A stretch of DNA of 41,118 nucleotides from Spirochaetales bacterium (GTDB taxonomy: Bacteria; Spirochaetota; Spirochaetia; DSM-27196; SLST01), in contig SKZO01000320.1 in the NCBI GenBank assembly GCA_007127335.1, forward strand, positions 1 through 41,118, given 5' to 3'. Positions 1 to 9,695 of this stretch are shown piece after piece. Numbering within the stretch: the stretch's first letter is position 1; each line of letters begins with the position of its first letter. The position numbers and the translations under genes are program-made. The notes below the pieces were generated by a model. The model ran no database searches, was not told where the DNA came from, and saw only the letters and a program-made list of their open reading frames with translations.

Positions 1-2
1 TG

Positions 3-1133
3 ATCGTTGACGGTCTCGCGGGAACGGGGATTCGGGGCGAGCTGCGGGCGCCGCTCGACGCGATGTGCGCGGCGATAAACGCGTCGGGCGCATGCGTCGC
101 CGCGGTGGACGCTCCGAGCGGTCTGAGTGAGCAGTGGCGCTCCGGCATGCCGGTCGTGCAGGCGCGGTGGACCCTGACGATGGGACTCCCGAAGACGTGC
201 CTCTACACCCCCTCCGGCCGTGCGCACTGCGGGGAGATCGTGGCCGTTCCACTCTCGTTCCCTACCGCGCTCATCGACGACCCGGCTCTGCCGGGCGAGC
301 TGTTGGGGCTCTGCGATCTCGAGCGCCTTGTTCAGCCGCTGAATGCCGGTGACTACAAGACCAGACGCGGCGTTGTCGCCGTCGTGGGCGGCGCGATCGG
401 GACCACCGGAGCGCCGGTCCTCGCTGCGGATGCTGCCGCCCGCTGTCGCGCGGGACTCGTGACCATCTTCGCGGACGGGCCGGCGCACCACATCGTTGCG
501 TCGCTGGTGCGGTCGGTCATGGTGCGGCCGCTCGATGAGCTCCAGGCCGCCCTCGAGCGTACCGATGCCGTCGTCGTGGGGCCCGGATGGGGCACCGACG
601 ACTCACGCGGGTCACAGCTCGAGATGATCGTGCAGGGCGCTCGTCGAGGCGTCATAGACGCGGACGGGCTGAACCTGCTCGCGGGCGATGGCGCCGCCCG
701 GGCCAGAAACGCACTCCACGAGCAGTGGGTGCTGACGCCCCACCCGGGAGAACTCGCGCGCCTGCTCAAAGCTGATGCGACGTCGGTCACCGAAGAGCTC
801 TTCGAGGCGAGCGGCAGGCTTGCGGCTCGGACGGGAGCCGTTGTCGTCGGCAAAGCGAGCGTCACCGTCGTCGCGCACCCCGACGGGCGGTTCGCCGTGA
901 TCGACGGCATGAACGCCGCGATGGGTACCGGCGGAAGTGGAGATGTCCTCGCCGGGGCGATAGGCGGGCTTCTGGCCGGGGGGATGGACGGATGGACGGC
1001 GGCGCGTGCGGCGGCGCTCGTTCACCAGCAGGCCGGACGTTCTCTGCGTGGCCGCGTCGGGCTCTTCCTTGCGGAGCAGTTGCCGGCCGAAATCGGGAGG
1101 ATCGTCGATGTCGGCGGCGCGTCGCAGCGGTGA
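3..1133 (+). CDS. nnr: Bifunctional NAD(P)H-hydrate epimerase/ADP-dependent dehydratase, 5'-truncated by window start
   Basis: Open frame continues to the window edge (IVDGLAGTGIRGELRAPLDAM...); C-terminal YjeF-type kinase-like domain (TRRGVVAVVGG, GPGWG, LTPHPGELARLL, GTGGSGDVLAGAIGGLLA). Confidence 0.9.
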   Translation: MVDGLAGTGIRGELRAPLDAMCAAINASGACVAAVDAPSGLSEQWRSGMPVVQARWTLTMGLPKTCLYTPSGRAHCGEIVAVPLSFPTALIDDPALPGELLGLCDLERLVQPLNAGDYKTRRGVVAVVGGAIGTTGAPVLAADAAARCRAGLVTIFADGPAHHIVASLVRSVMVRPLDELQAALERTDAVVVGPGWGTDDSRGSQLEMIVQGARRGVIDADGLNLLAGDGAARARNALHEQWVLTPHPGELARLLKADATSVTEELFEASGRLAARTGAVVVGKASVTVVAHPDGRFAVIDGMNAAMGTGGSGDVLAGAIGGLLAGGMDGWTAARAAALVHQQAGRSLRGRVGLFLAEQLPAEIGRIVDVGGASQR

Positions 1134-1635
1134 CGAGACCCGCGAGCCTGACCGATTCGTTCGACACTATGATCGTGAGGAGCGACTTGCGCTCAAGCAC
1201 GATCGCGAGCCCGAGCGGGGGGGGCTGTTCGCCCGCAACCGCTCGCTTCTGATCATCCTGCTCGACATCGTCCTGGTACTGGTAATGTTCGTACTCTACC
1301 TGCTGTTCCTCCGTCCGGACACGGTGGTGACGCAGATCGACGGGTTCACCCTTGGCGGCAGTGCATTCGTGTTTGATACCGAGATCTACCTTACCGTGAC
1401 GATCGGCCGGTCCGGCGACGCTCCGCTGCTCGACGGCGCCGAGACACTCGTGCGGATCGCCTTTCCAGACGGGGCCGACGTCACCGATACGCTGCCGACC
1501 GATCCCGAGTACCCCACGATCGTCCGCCACGTGCTCTCGGCCGAGGACGCCGAACGGTTCCTCCAACGGGACGAGGTGCCCGTGAGTGTGACGGTGCGCG
1601 GACGGACCAAAACGTACCGGCTGCCGCTCCATTGA
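1108..1635 (+). CDS. Hypothetical single-pass membrane protein
   Basis: Internal ATG at 1108 overlaps the nnr end; hydrophobic segment LLIILLDIVLVLVMFVLYLLFL; preceded by GGGAGG. Confidence 0.6.
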   Translation: MSAARRSGDETREPDRFVRHYDREERLALKHDREPERGGLFARNRSLLIILLDIVLVLVMFVLYLLFLRPDTVVTQIDGFTLGGSAFVFDTEIYLTVTIGRSGDAPLLDGAETLVRIAFPDGADVTDTLPTDPEYPTIVRHVLSAEDAERFLQRDEVPVSVTVRGRTKTYRLPLH

Positions 1636-1671
1636 CCGCCCGAGCCCCTCGCGATATCCTCATGGAAGGAG

Positions 1672-2094
1672 ATGCCCCGGATGTACCAAGTCTATCTGCT
1701 GTCGATCGTCACTCTGGTGCTCGCGAGTGTCAGCCTCGCATTCGACCAGCTGCACGAGAAGCTGCGGGTCGGCGCGTTCTTCAGCGCCGACGTCTTCAAG
1801 AGTGCGGGGTTCCGGTTCGGGCTGGGAGCGGTGACGATGCTCGTGGGCTTCTTCCAGTTCCTCAGCGTCCATCCCGACGATGTCATTATCATCGGTGATA
1901 TCGTGCCGGCGATCGCCGGGATGATCCTCGGCGGCACGCTGATGCTCTCGTACTACTGCGAGAAACGTACCGTGGAATCGAGTTTCGTGGACCGACTCGA
2001 AGCGATCTTCCTGAAGAACGCAGAGAATCTGGCCTATCTCGGACTGCTGGTGGCCGTGCTGCATTTCTTCTTCCATCGTGTCCTTTTCCTCTGA
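1672..2094 (+). CDS. Hypothetical multi-pass membrane protein
   Basis: ATG preceded by GGAAGGAG; several hydrophobic segments. Confidence 0.65.
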   Translation: MPRMYQVYLLSIVTLVLASVSLAFDQLHEKLRVGAFFSADVFKSAGFRFGLGAVTMLVGFFQFLSVHPDDVIIIGDIVPAIAGMILGGTLMLSYYCEKRTVESSFVDRLEAIFLKNAENLAYLGLLVAVLHFFFHRVLFL

Positions 2095-2509
2095 GCCGAC
2101 GCGCGTATCCACGGCTGCGCTCATCCGCCGCGGCGACCGTCTGCTGCTCGTGCGTCGTGCCGCCGGCGGCGACCTTGGCGAGTGCTGGGAGCTGCCCGGC
2201 GGAAAGGTCGATCCCGGCGAGCATCCCGCGCAGGCGCTGAAGCGCGAACTGGAGGAAGAGCTTGGGGTCGATGCCGCCGTCGGGGAGTCCGTGGGCGAAG
2301 CCCGGTTCGTCCATCGTGGCGAACTCTACCATCTGATCGGGTACGAGGTCGTTGTCGCCCACCGAGAGGTCGAGCTGCGGGAGCATGAGGCGTACGGGTA
2401 CTACACGGTTTCGGAGGCGCTCAATCTGCGCCTTGCGCCATCGGACGGGGCGCTCCTGCGATCGCTCAAGGGAGAGGACCCCAATGGGGACCCGGCGGCC
2501 GGCGGCTAG
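2078..2509 (+). CDS. NUDIX hydrolase (MutT-like)
   Basis: NUDIX box GGKVDPGEHPAQALKRELEEELGV; GTG start. Confidence 0.9.
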   Translation: MSFSSEPTRVSTAALIRRGDRLLLVRRAAGGDLGECWELPGGKVDPGEHPAQALKRELEEELGVDAAVGESVGEARFVHRGELYHLIGYEVVVAHREVELREHEAYGYYTVSEALNLRLAPSDGALLRSLKGEDPNGDPAAGG

Positions 2510-3792
2510 ATGACCGTTCCAGCCGGGATTACGGCGTTCTTGGGCACGACGATGATCCCGTCGCGTACGTGGTAGTCGCCGTAGTCGCCGTCCTCCGGGT
2601 TCCTGCCGTCCACGCCTATGCGGCAACCGGCTCCGATTCGGGTGTCCTTGTCGATGATCGCCCGGGCGATTCTGGTGTCTGACCCGATCCCGAGATCAGG
2701 TATACCGCGCTCGCGGTTGAGCGCACGCTGCTCGTGCGTCTCGTAGTAGTCGGCTCCCATGCAGATCACGCCGTCCAGCTCGGCCCCGGACTCAATGATC
2801 GTCCGGATGCCGACGACCGAATGCCGGATGGTGGCATTCGTGATGATGCTCCCGTCGGCGGCGATCGAGTTGGACAGGACGCACGCGTTGAACTTGCTCG
2901 CCGGCAGGTCGCGACGGCGGGTGTAGATGGGAGAGCGCTCGACGTAGAAGTTGAACGCCGGGTTGATGCCCGCGAGATTGAGGTTGGTATCGTAGAAGTT
3001 TCGGATCGTTCCTATGTCCTCCCAGAACCCGGAGTAGGAGTAGGCGCCGGCCTTCTCGCTCTTGATCATCATGGGGATGATCTCCTTGCCGAAGTCGGCG
3101 AGCTCGTTGCTGAGGGCACGCTCGAGCGCGGACGCCTTGAAGAAATAGATGCCCATGGAGGCGAGATACTCGCGCCCTTCGGCAAGGTGCGCCCGGTCCG
3201 GGTGCAGATCAGGAGGGATCTTCAGGTGAGAGATGTCGACACCGGCCGGCGGTTTCTCGATGAACTCGGCAATCCGGGTGCTCCGGTCGACGTTCAGGAT
3301 CCCGAGGCTCTCGGCCTGCTGTCGGTTCACGGTCGTTGCCGCGATGGTCACATCGTTGTCGTGCTCGAGGTGCTGGCGGAAGAAGTCCTCGAGATCCATG
3401 CGGTAGAGCTGATCGCCGGAGAGGATGAGATAGTGCTCCGGGTTCTGTGTACGAAAGTGTACGAAGTTCTTGCGAACCGCGTCTCCCGTGCCTTCGTACC
3501 ACCCTTGATGGTCGAAGGTCTGTTCGGCCGCGAGAATCTCGACGAACCCTCTGGTGAAGGCGTCGAAGAGGTAGGTGCTGCCGATGTGCAGGTGCAGCGA
3601 CGCGGTGTTGAACTGCGTGAGCACGTAGATCTTCTTGAATCCTGCGTTGATGCTGTTCGACAGGGGTATGTCGACGAGCCGATACTTCCCTCCGAACGGC
3701 ACGGCCGGTTTCGCCCGGTCCTTCGTGAGCGGGTAGAGGCGGGTCCCCTTTCCGCCGCCGAGTACGATTGTCAGGACGTTGGTCTTCGGCAT
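2506..3792 (-). CDS. glgC: Glucose-1-phosphate adenylyltransferase
   Basis: VLGGGKGTRLYPLTKDRAKPAVPFGGKYRLVDIPLSNSINAG signature; left-handed beta-helix C-terminus. Confidence 0.96.
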   Translation of the reverse strand: MPKTNVLTIVLGGGKGTRLYPLTKDRAKPAVPFGGKYRLVDIPLSNSINAGFKKIYVLTQFNTASLHLHIGSTYLFDAFTRGFVEILAAEQTFDHQGWYEGTGDAVRKNFVHFRTQNPEHYLILSGDQLYRMDLEDFFRQHLEHDNDVTIAATTVNRQQAESLGILNVDRSTRIAEFIEKPPAGVDISHLKIPPDLHPDRAHLAEGREYLASMGIYFFKASALERALSNELADFGKEIIPMMIKSEKAGAYSYSGFWEDIGTIRNFYDTNLNLAGINPAFNFYVERSPIYTRRRDLPASKFNACVLSNSIAADGSIITNATIRHSVVGIRTIIESGAELDGVICMGADYYETHEQRALNRERGIPDLGIGSDTRIARAIIDKDTRIGAGCRIGVDGRNPEDGDYGDYHVRDGIIVVPKNAVIPAGTVI

Positions 3793-3798
3793 CGCTGT

Positions 3799-3827
3799 AG
3801 TCTACGTCGGCCCTTCCCGGCGGTCAA
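3799..3827 (-). promoter_or_regulatory. Predicted promoter of glgC, -10 six nt from ATG
   Basis: Minus strand TTGACC-N17-TAGACT-acagcg-ATG. Confidence 0.55.
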
Positions 3828-3879
3828 GAATCGAATCATCAGGATTGCGTAAAAAGCGAATCGTACTATGATGCAGTCA

Positions 3880-6177
3880 ATGGATCGAGTGTTCGAAGTT
3901 CTAAGAAGTCTTGAAGACGATGCGGCCTTCATGTCGAGCGTGACCAGATGGGAGCGTATACCGGCTCGCGAGGGATCGTACGAGCAGCTTCCCGAGGATC
4001 TTGATCCCCGGCTCCATGCAGCGCTCCGCGGACGGGGCATCGACTCACTCTACACGCACCAGGCGGAGTCGTACAGAGCTGCGCGCGCGGGGAAGGACTT
4101 TGTGGTGGTCACGCCTACCGCCTCCGGCAAGACGCTCTGTTACAATCTCGCCGTCCTGCAGGCGGTACTCGAGACACCGGAGAGTCGCGCGCTCTACCTC
4201 TTCCCCACGAAGGCTCTCAGCCAGGACCAGCAGTCTGAGCTCAACGAGTCGGTCATTGCCGGCGAGCTCGGCGTGAAGATTGTGACGTATGACGGGGACA
4301 CCCCGGTCTCGCTCCGTGTCTCCGCGCGTGACAAGGGGCAGATCGTCATCTCGAATCCGGATATGCTGCACGCCGGAGTGCTCCCCAACCATCCGAAGTG
4401 GATCAAGTTCCTGCGGAATCTCAGGTATGTGGTGATAGACGAGCTGCACACCTACCGGGGCATCTTCGGATCGCACATGACGAATCTGATCAGGCGGCTG
4501 AAGCGTATCGCGTCGTTCTACGGGTCCGATCCCGTGTTCATCTGCTGTTCGGCGACAATCGGGAACCCCGGTGATCTCGCCGCCCGGATCGTCGAGAAGG
4601 AGATGGTGCTGATCGACCGCAACGGCGCCCCCTCGGGGGAGAAGCACCTGATTCTCTACAATCCCCCGCTCGTCGATCGGGTGCAGGGGATTCGCCGTGG
4701 CGTCGTCAACGAGAGTCAGCGGATTGCGCTGCGTTTCCTCCGGGCGGGCGTCAAGACGATCGTGTTCAGCCGCTCGCGCACCCGGACCGAGCTCATCGCG
4801 AGTTACATCAACAAAAGCCTCGCGAACATGTACAACGAGAACTCGCGAATCCGGGTGGAGGCGTACCGCGGTGGGTACCTCCCGAACGAGCGCCGCGCAA
4901 TCGAGCGCGGCCTGCGTGACGGATCGATCCATGGCGTCGTCTCGACCAACGCGCTCGAGCTCGGCATCGATATAGGAGGCCTCGACGCGGCGGTCCTTGG
5001 CGGGTATCCAGGATCGGTCGCATCGGCATGGCAGCAGGCAGGTCGAGCGGGGCGCCGGAGTACCGTGAGTCTGGCCGTGATCGTGGCCTCCGCGGCTCCG
5101 ATCGATCAGTACATCGTCAAGCATCCGGAGTACTTTCTTGGCCGATCGCCGGAAAACGGATTTGTCGATCCGGACAACATGTACGTGCTCACCGACCATC
5201 TGAAGTGCGCCGTCTTCGAGCTGCCGTTCAGGGATCGCGGCGGCTTTCCGGAGGGGAGTGAGGCGGTTCTCGACTATCTCGAGGAAAGCGGTGTCGTACG
5301 GCGAACCGGTGATGCGTGCTACTGGGCCGACCGCTCCTACCCGGCGGAGCATGTGTCGCTTCGAAGCGCGACGAGTGACAACGTCGTCATCGTGGATACG
5401 ACCAGGGGGCGCCACGAGGTGATCGGCGAGATGGACCGCCCGTCGGCGAAGGAGCTGATCTTCGACAACGCGATCTACATCCACCGGGGCAGTCAGTACG
5501 TCGTCACGCAGCTCGATCTCGAAAATCGACGCTGTTACGTGGAGGCAAGCGACGTCAACTACTTCACCGACGCGCTCGTGAAGCGCGACATCAAAGTGCT
5601 CGAGGAGGATGAGCACCATGTCGTCGCCGGGTGTCGGATTGTCGTAGGCGACATACTCGTCCGGAGTCAGGTTGCCAAGTTCAAGAAGCTTCGATTCACG
5701 ACGCACGAGAACATCGGGTACGGTGAGATCTCGCTTCCTGAAGAGGAGATGCATACGAGGAGCATCGTGCTGCTGTTCGATCCGGACAGTCGCTCCGGTT
5801 CCGCGCTCGCGGCACTCGATCCGTCCGAGATCGGTCCGGCGCTCTCACGAATCGGGACCCTCGTTCGCAACGTCGCGCCGGTGTTCCTGCTCTGCGATCC
5901 ACGCGACATCGGCGTAGCCGAGCGGGTACGCGATCCTCACTTCGGGGTGCCGGCGCTCTATGTCTATGACTCGTATCCCGGCGGCAGCGGCCTGAGCGAG
6001 GCATTCCGGTCACGCGTCGGCGACGTGCTCGGCGCCGGGCTCGAGCTGCTCCATGGATGCCCCTGCGCCGAGGGCTGCCCGTCGTGTGTCGGGCCGCGGG
6101 ATCCGGAGGAAGAGGTCGACGGCAACCCGAAGTCGGCTGTAGACCACTTCCTCTCAGGATGGCTGGAGGGTGGGTGA
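3880..6177 (+). CDS. mrfA: DEAD/DEAH-box helicase with C-terminal DUF1998 four-cysteine motif, MrfA (YprA)-like
   Basis: TPTASGKTLCYN, DELHTYRG, CSATIGNP, QQAGRAGRR motifs; CDPRD...CPCAEGCPSCVGP cysteine cluster. Track start is 3868; an in-frame ATG at 3880 fits the promoter geometry better. Confidence 0.88.
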   Translation: MDRVFEVLRSLEDDAAFMSSVTRWERIPAREGSYEQLPEDLDPRLHAALRGRGIDSLYTHQAESYRAARAGKDFVVVTPTASGKTLCYNLAVLQAVLETPESRALYLFPTKALSQDQQSELNESVIAGELGVKIVTYDGDTPVSLRVSARDKGQIVISNPDMLHAGVLPNHPKWIKFLRNLRYVVIDELHTYRGIFGSHMTNLIRRLKRIASFYGSDPVFICCSATIGNPGDLAARIVEKEMVLIDRNGAPSGEKHLILYNPPLVDRVQGIRRGVVNESQRIALRFLRAGVKTIVFSRSRTRTELIASYINKSLANMYNENSRIRVEAYRGGYLPNERRAIERGLRDGSIHGVVSTNALELGIDIGGLDAAVLGGYPGSVASAWQQAGRAGRRSTVSLAVIVASAAPIDQYIVKHPEYFLGRSPENGFVDPDNMYVLTDHLKCAVFELPFRDRGGFPEGSEAVLDYLEESGVVRRTGDACYWADRSYPAEHVSLRSATSDNVVIVDTTRGRHEVIGEMDRPSAKELIFDNAIYIHRGSQYVVTQLDLENRRCYVEASDVNYFTDALVKRDIKVLEEDEHHVVAGCRIVVGDILVRSQVAKFKKLRFTTHENIGYGEISLPEEEMHTRSIVLLFDPDSRSGSALAALDPSEIGPALSRIGTLVRNVAPVFLLCDPRDIGVAERVRDPHFGVPALYVYDSYPGGSGLSEAFRSRVGDVLGAGLELLHGCPCAEGCPSCVGPRDPEEEVDGNPKSAVDHFLSGWLEGG

Positions 6178-7388
6178 GCCGCGATCTATACGGCAGACTG
6201 AAGCAGCTGAAAAGGGCCGCAGCCGGCCGGCCTCCAGAGCCGCCTCGAGCGTCCGCCGCGCAGACCCCCGGGACAGGTGAAACGCCACCGGAGGGCTGGC
6301 GGGTTGCAGCCCCGCACGTCTTCGAGCGCGAGATGATCGAGCCGCTTGCGGGTCAGCGGTTCGCTGCGCCGCCGGTGGACGGCGACGCGATGTTCGAGTG
6401 CAGGACGCTCGGCCGACGCGTCGATGTGCGAACGCTGCGGTTCATGGATACCGAGACGACCGGTCTCTCGGGCGGTGCGGGGACGGTGGTCTTCCTCGCC
6501 GGGAGCGCCAGACTGACCGAGGACGGTCTGCGGGTGCGACAGACGCTGCTCGGCGACTTTCCCGCCGAGCCGGATTTCCTGCGCCAAATCGCGGCGGATC
6601 TCGGGGCAGGGGTGTGGGTGAGCTACAACGGGAAGGCTTTTGACGCGCGTCTGCTCGAGTCCCGGTTCCTCATGCACGGGCGCCCGCCCCTGTCGACCGA
6701 GCATGTAGACCTGCTGCCGTGGTCGCGAAGGCTGTGGCGCAGACGGATCGGCCCCTGTGCGCTCTCTGATGTCGAGCGGAAGGTTCTCGATCGGCCCCGG
6801 ATCGCCGATGTGCCGGGTATCGAGATTCCGGAGCGATACTTCCGCTCGCTGCGCGCGGGGGAGTTCGTGGAGCTGGAACCGGTGTTCGAGCATCACTACC
6901 GCGACATGGTGTCGCTGGTTCATCTGTTCTTCCGCATCGAAGCGGTCCTTGCCTCCCCGCTCGAGGACGAGTCGGTCGACCCCTACCGACTCGGGCGGCT
7001 TCTGCTCTCCCGCGGAGATGCGTCCGGGCTCGAGCTCCTGGAACGCGAGGTGAGAACCGGTGAGGAAGCAGCGCACCGGGCGGCGATTCTGCTCTCACGA
7101 GCCCATCGTCGGGCCGGGCGCCCCGCTGAGGCGATCCGGGTCCTCACCGCCTGTTCCTCCGGTCATGCAGAGACGATCGCCGTCGAGCTTGCGAAGATCC
7201 ACGAGCACGATCTGCGCGATCCGGCAGAGGCCCTCCGCGTTCTCACGGAATTTCTCCACCGTGACGGCTCTCGAGAGCCGAGTGACCCCCTCGCGTACCG
7301 TCTCGCACGGCTTTCCCGGAAGGCGGGAGTCTCAGCGTCCGCCGATCGGTCAGCTGCGAGCGGCAGCGAGAGCCCGCTCGTAGACTGA
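6174..7388 (+). CDS. mrfB: RNase H-like DEDDh exonuclease with TPR-like tail, MrfB (YprB)-like
   Basis: MDTETTGLSGG (motif I), SYNGKAFDARLL (motif II), HHYRDMVSL (motif III); GTGA overlap with the helicase stop. Confidence 0.82.
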   Translation: MSRDLYGRLKQLKRAAAGRPPEPPRASAAQTPGTGETPPEGWRVAAPHVFEREMIEPLAGQRFAAPPVDGDAMFECRTLGRRVDVRTLRFMDTETTGLSGGAGTVVFLAGSARLTEDGLRVRQTLLGDFPAEPDFLRQIAADLGAGVWVSYNGKAFDARLLESRFLMHGRPPLSTEHVDLLPWSRRLWRRRIGPCALSDVERKVLDRPRIADVPGIEIPERYFRSLRAGEFVELEPVFEHHYRDMVSLVHLFFRIEAVLASPLEDESVDPYRLGRLLLSRGDASGLELLEREVRTGEEAAHRAAILLSRAHRRAGRPAEAIRVLTACSSGHAETIAVELAKIHEHDLRDPAEALRVLTEFLHRDGSREPSDPLAYRLARLSRKAGVSASADRSAASGSESPLVD

Positions 7389-8834
7389 GACGTATGCCGG
7401 AGCCGCCTTTTCCCAGCCGAACCGCAGCCTCATCGCGGCGCGACGCATCGTGTCGATTCTGCCGTGCTCATTGTGCCACATACCGACCGCCGCGAGCACC
7501 GTCTCGCTGACGGCCGACGGGCACGCCTCCTCGATGAAGAACCCGGTACCGCCCTGCGCGGACGCCGGCTCGACGGTGTCGACGAACCCGCCGCACTTCG
7601 TGACGATGGGCAGCGTACCGTAGCGCAGCGAGTAGAGCTGGTTCAGCCCGCATGGCTCGTAGCGGGAGGGCATCAAAAAGAAGTCGGACGCAGCCTCAAT
7701 CAGGTGGGCCAGTCGTTCGTCGAAACCTATCACGACCGAAAGATTCCGGTACCGGTGCGCGAGGGTACGCAGATGGTACTCGTACCGCTCCTCACCGCTT
7801 CCGAGAATCGCCACCTGTGTCCTGCCGCTCTCGAGAATGTCCGGGAGTGCCCCGAATCCCGGGCTTGCGAGCTCCTCAAACCCCTTCTGGTCGACGAGTC
7901 GCGATACCGTTCCAACGAGCGGCATGTCGTTGGCAATCGGGAGCCCCAGCTCCGACTGTACCGTATGCTTGGCGCGATCCTTCAGCGCGACCGTCTCCGG
8001 CGTGTACCTCGCGTCCAGGTACGGATCCTTCTCCGGATTCCAGACCTCGTAGTCAACGCCGTTGAGGATGCCGACGAGGCTGTCCTTCCGTGCCGCAAGA
8101 ACCTTGTCGAGGGAGAAGCCCCTGCGCGGTGTGCGGATCTCCTTTGCGTACTGCGGCGAAACCGTGGTGACCATGTCGGCGTTGACGATTCCGGCCTTCA
8201 GCAGATTGAGCGAGTCGTAGTGGAGCAACTGGCTCTCCGACAGGTCTATCCAGTTGAGGCCGCTGTGCGGGAGCTCCCCGACGGGGAACGTTCCCTGGTA
8301 GCCCACGTTGTGGATCGTGAGCACGGTGGCGGGCCTGGTCGCACCCATGGCGGATCGTCGCTGGGCGATGACCGGTACGATGGCCGTAGGCCAGTCATGG
8401 ACGTGCAGGACCTCGGGTTCCCACCCGGTGAAGGCCCCGATCGCGAAGGCGGCATGGCTCAGCAGGCTGAAACGACGCAGATTGTCCGAGTAGCCGCCCG
8501 CACCGGTCCCGTAGATCCCCTCGCGCGCGTAGAGATCCTCATAGTCGATGAAATAGACGACGACGGATGAGTCCCCAAGACGGCCTTCGTACACGGCCGT
8601 GGTGTAGATCTCCTGTCCAACCCGAACGGAGAACGGGGTAGGGTAGCGGTAGAGGCTCTCCCGGCGGATTCCCTGGTAGCGCGGCATGAGGACTCGTACG
8701 TCGTGTCCGCTGCGGTCGAGCTCCTGCGCAAGCGCGGACACCGCGTCGGCAAGCCCGCCCGACTTCGCAAACGGCACCGCCTCACTCGTGACCATCAGTA
8801 CCGACAGATTCGATTTTCGTCTCTTTTTCAGCAT
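7350..8834 (-). CDS. glgA: Glycogen synthase
   Basis: MVTSEAVPFAKSGGLADAVSALAQEL N-terminus; FFLMPSRYEPCGLNQLYSLRYGTLPIV. Confidence 0.96.
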   Translation of the reverse strand: MLKKRRKSNLSVLMVTSEAVPFAKSGGLADAVSALAQELDRSGHDVRVLMPRYQGIRRESLYRYPTPFSVRVGQEIYTTAVYEGRLGDSSVVVYFIDYEDLYAREGIYGTGAGGYSDNLRRFSLLSHAAFAIGAFTGWEPEVLHVHDWPTAIVPVIAQRRSAMGATRPATVLTIHNVGYQGTFPVGELPHSGLNWIDLSESQLLHYDSLNLLKAGIVNADMVTTVSPQYAKEIRTPRRGFSLDKVLAARKDSLVGILNGVDYEVWNPEKDPYLDARYTPETVALKDRAKHTVQSELGLPIANDMPLVGTVSRLVDQKGFEELASPGFGALPDILESGRTQVAILGSGEERYEYHLRTLAHRYRNLSVVIGFDERLAHLIEAASDFFLMPSRYEPCGLNQLYSLRYGTLPIVTKCGGFVDTVEPASAQGGTGFFIEEACPSAVSETVLAAVGMWHNEHGRIDTMRRAAMRLRFGWEKAAPAYVSVYERALAAARS

Positions 8835-8837
8835 AGG

Positions 8838-9692
8838 CTACCTGTAATACGTGATACGGAACTCGTCCTCAACGGCAAAGCCGATTCCCCCGTACAGCCG
8901 CAGTGCCGCGACATTGTCCTTCTTCACGAACAGCGTCGCGGTCTTCCGGTCAGCAGCGATCCGCTGGAGCAGCCGCAGCATGAGCGCAGTCCCTATTCCG
9001 CGTGACCGCAGGGTCGGTTCGGTGAACATACCGCCCACCTGGTCGTGGAATATGCCCCTGGCATTCGTGTTCACCTTCCCAACCGGTACTCCGTCGAGCT
9101 CGGCGACGAGCACGATCTGCTCGCGCAGAGTGTGTCGCAGGTGATTCATCGTCGAGCCCGGGCTGAACGTGTTGCCCGGCAGCAACACTTCTTCTATCTC
9201 ATACTTCCTCTGGATGTCAAACAGGTGTCTCGCGGCGTCCTCGCCGACCTGACGTATGATCATACCGCGCGGCAGGCGCGGCAGCGCGGGTTCCGGCGGC
9301 GGGTCGGACTGGCTCATCAGGTGGTAGTCGAGCTGTCGGGACGGTCTGCGAGGGAGCACCGCTTCGAGCGCCGCGACATCCGCCGAACGACCGAGGATAG
9401 AGAAGAGCCGACGACTCGCGCCCTGCAGCCGTGCGGCTGCCTCCTGTTCGACGAGCTGTTTTGCCGGGTCGAGGACGGGGTAGAAGACTCCGTTGAGCCC
9501 CTGGAGTATCGCACCGGTTACGGTCTCCGGTCTCTCCTCGCGTACGATCACATGGTAGGCGCGACTCGACGGCAGACGCAGGCGCCGATCCTCATGGAGC
9601 CGCTCGGTAAACGAGACGCATCCTGATTCCATGGGTCCAAGGAATCTCAGCAGCGGGCCAAGCCGCTCCTCGGTGAGTCGCACCCAGGGCAT
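8838..9692 (-). CDS. GNAT-family N-acetyltransferase
   Basis: GGMFTEPTLRSRGIGTALMLRLLQRI acetyl-CoA loop; KKDNVAALRLYGGIGF. Confidence 0.8.
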   Translation of the reverse strand: MPWVRLTEERLGPLLRFLGPMESGCVSFTERLHEDRRLRLPSSRAYHVIVREERPETVTGAILQGLNGVFYPVLDPAKQLVEQEAAARLQGASRRLFSILGRSADVAALEAVLPRRPSRQLDYHLMSQSDPPPEPALPRLPRGMIIRQVGEDAARHLFDIQRKYEIEEVLLPGNTFSPGSTMNHLRHTLREQIVLVAELDGVPVGKVNTNARGIFHDQVGGMFTEPTLRSRGIGTALMLRLLQRIAADRKTATLFVKKDNVAALRLYGGIGFAVEDEFRITYYR

Positions 9693-9695
9693 GGA

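Noticed and set aside
2734-3852. 372-aa plus-strand ORF opposite glgC
   Set aside because: Mirror ORF of glgC with no family features
4045-5754. 569-aa minus-strand ORF antisense to mrfA
   Set aside because: Exactly mirrors a strongly supported helicase; amino-acid content (Arg/Asp/Val/His rich) is typical of the antisense frame of GC-rich genes
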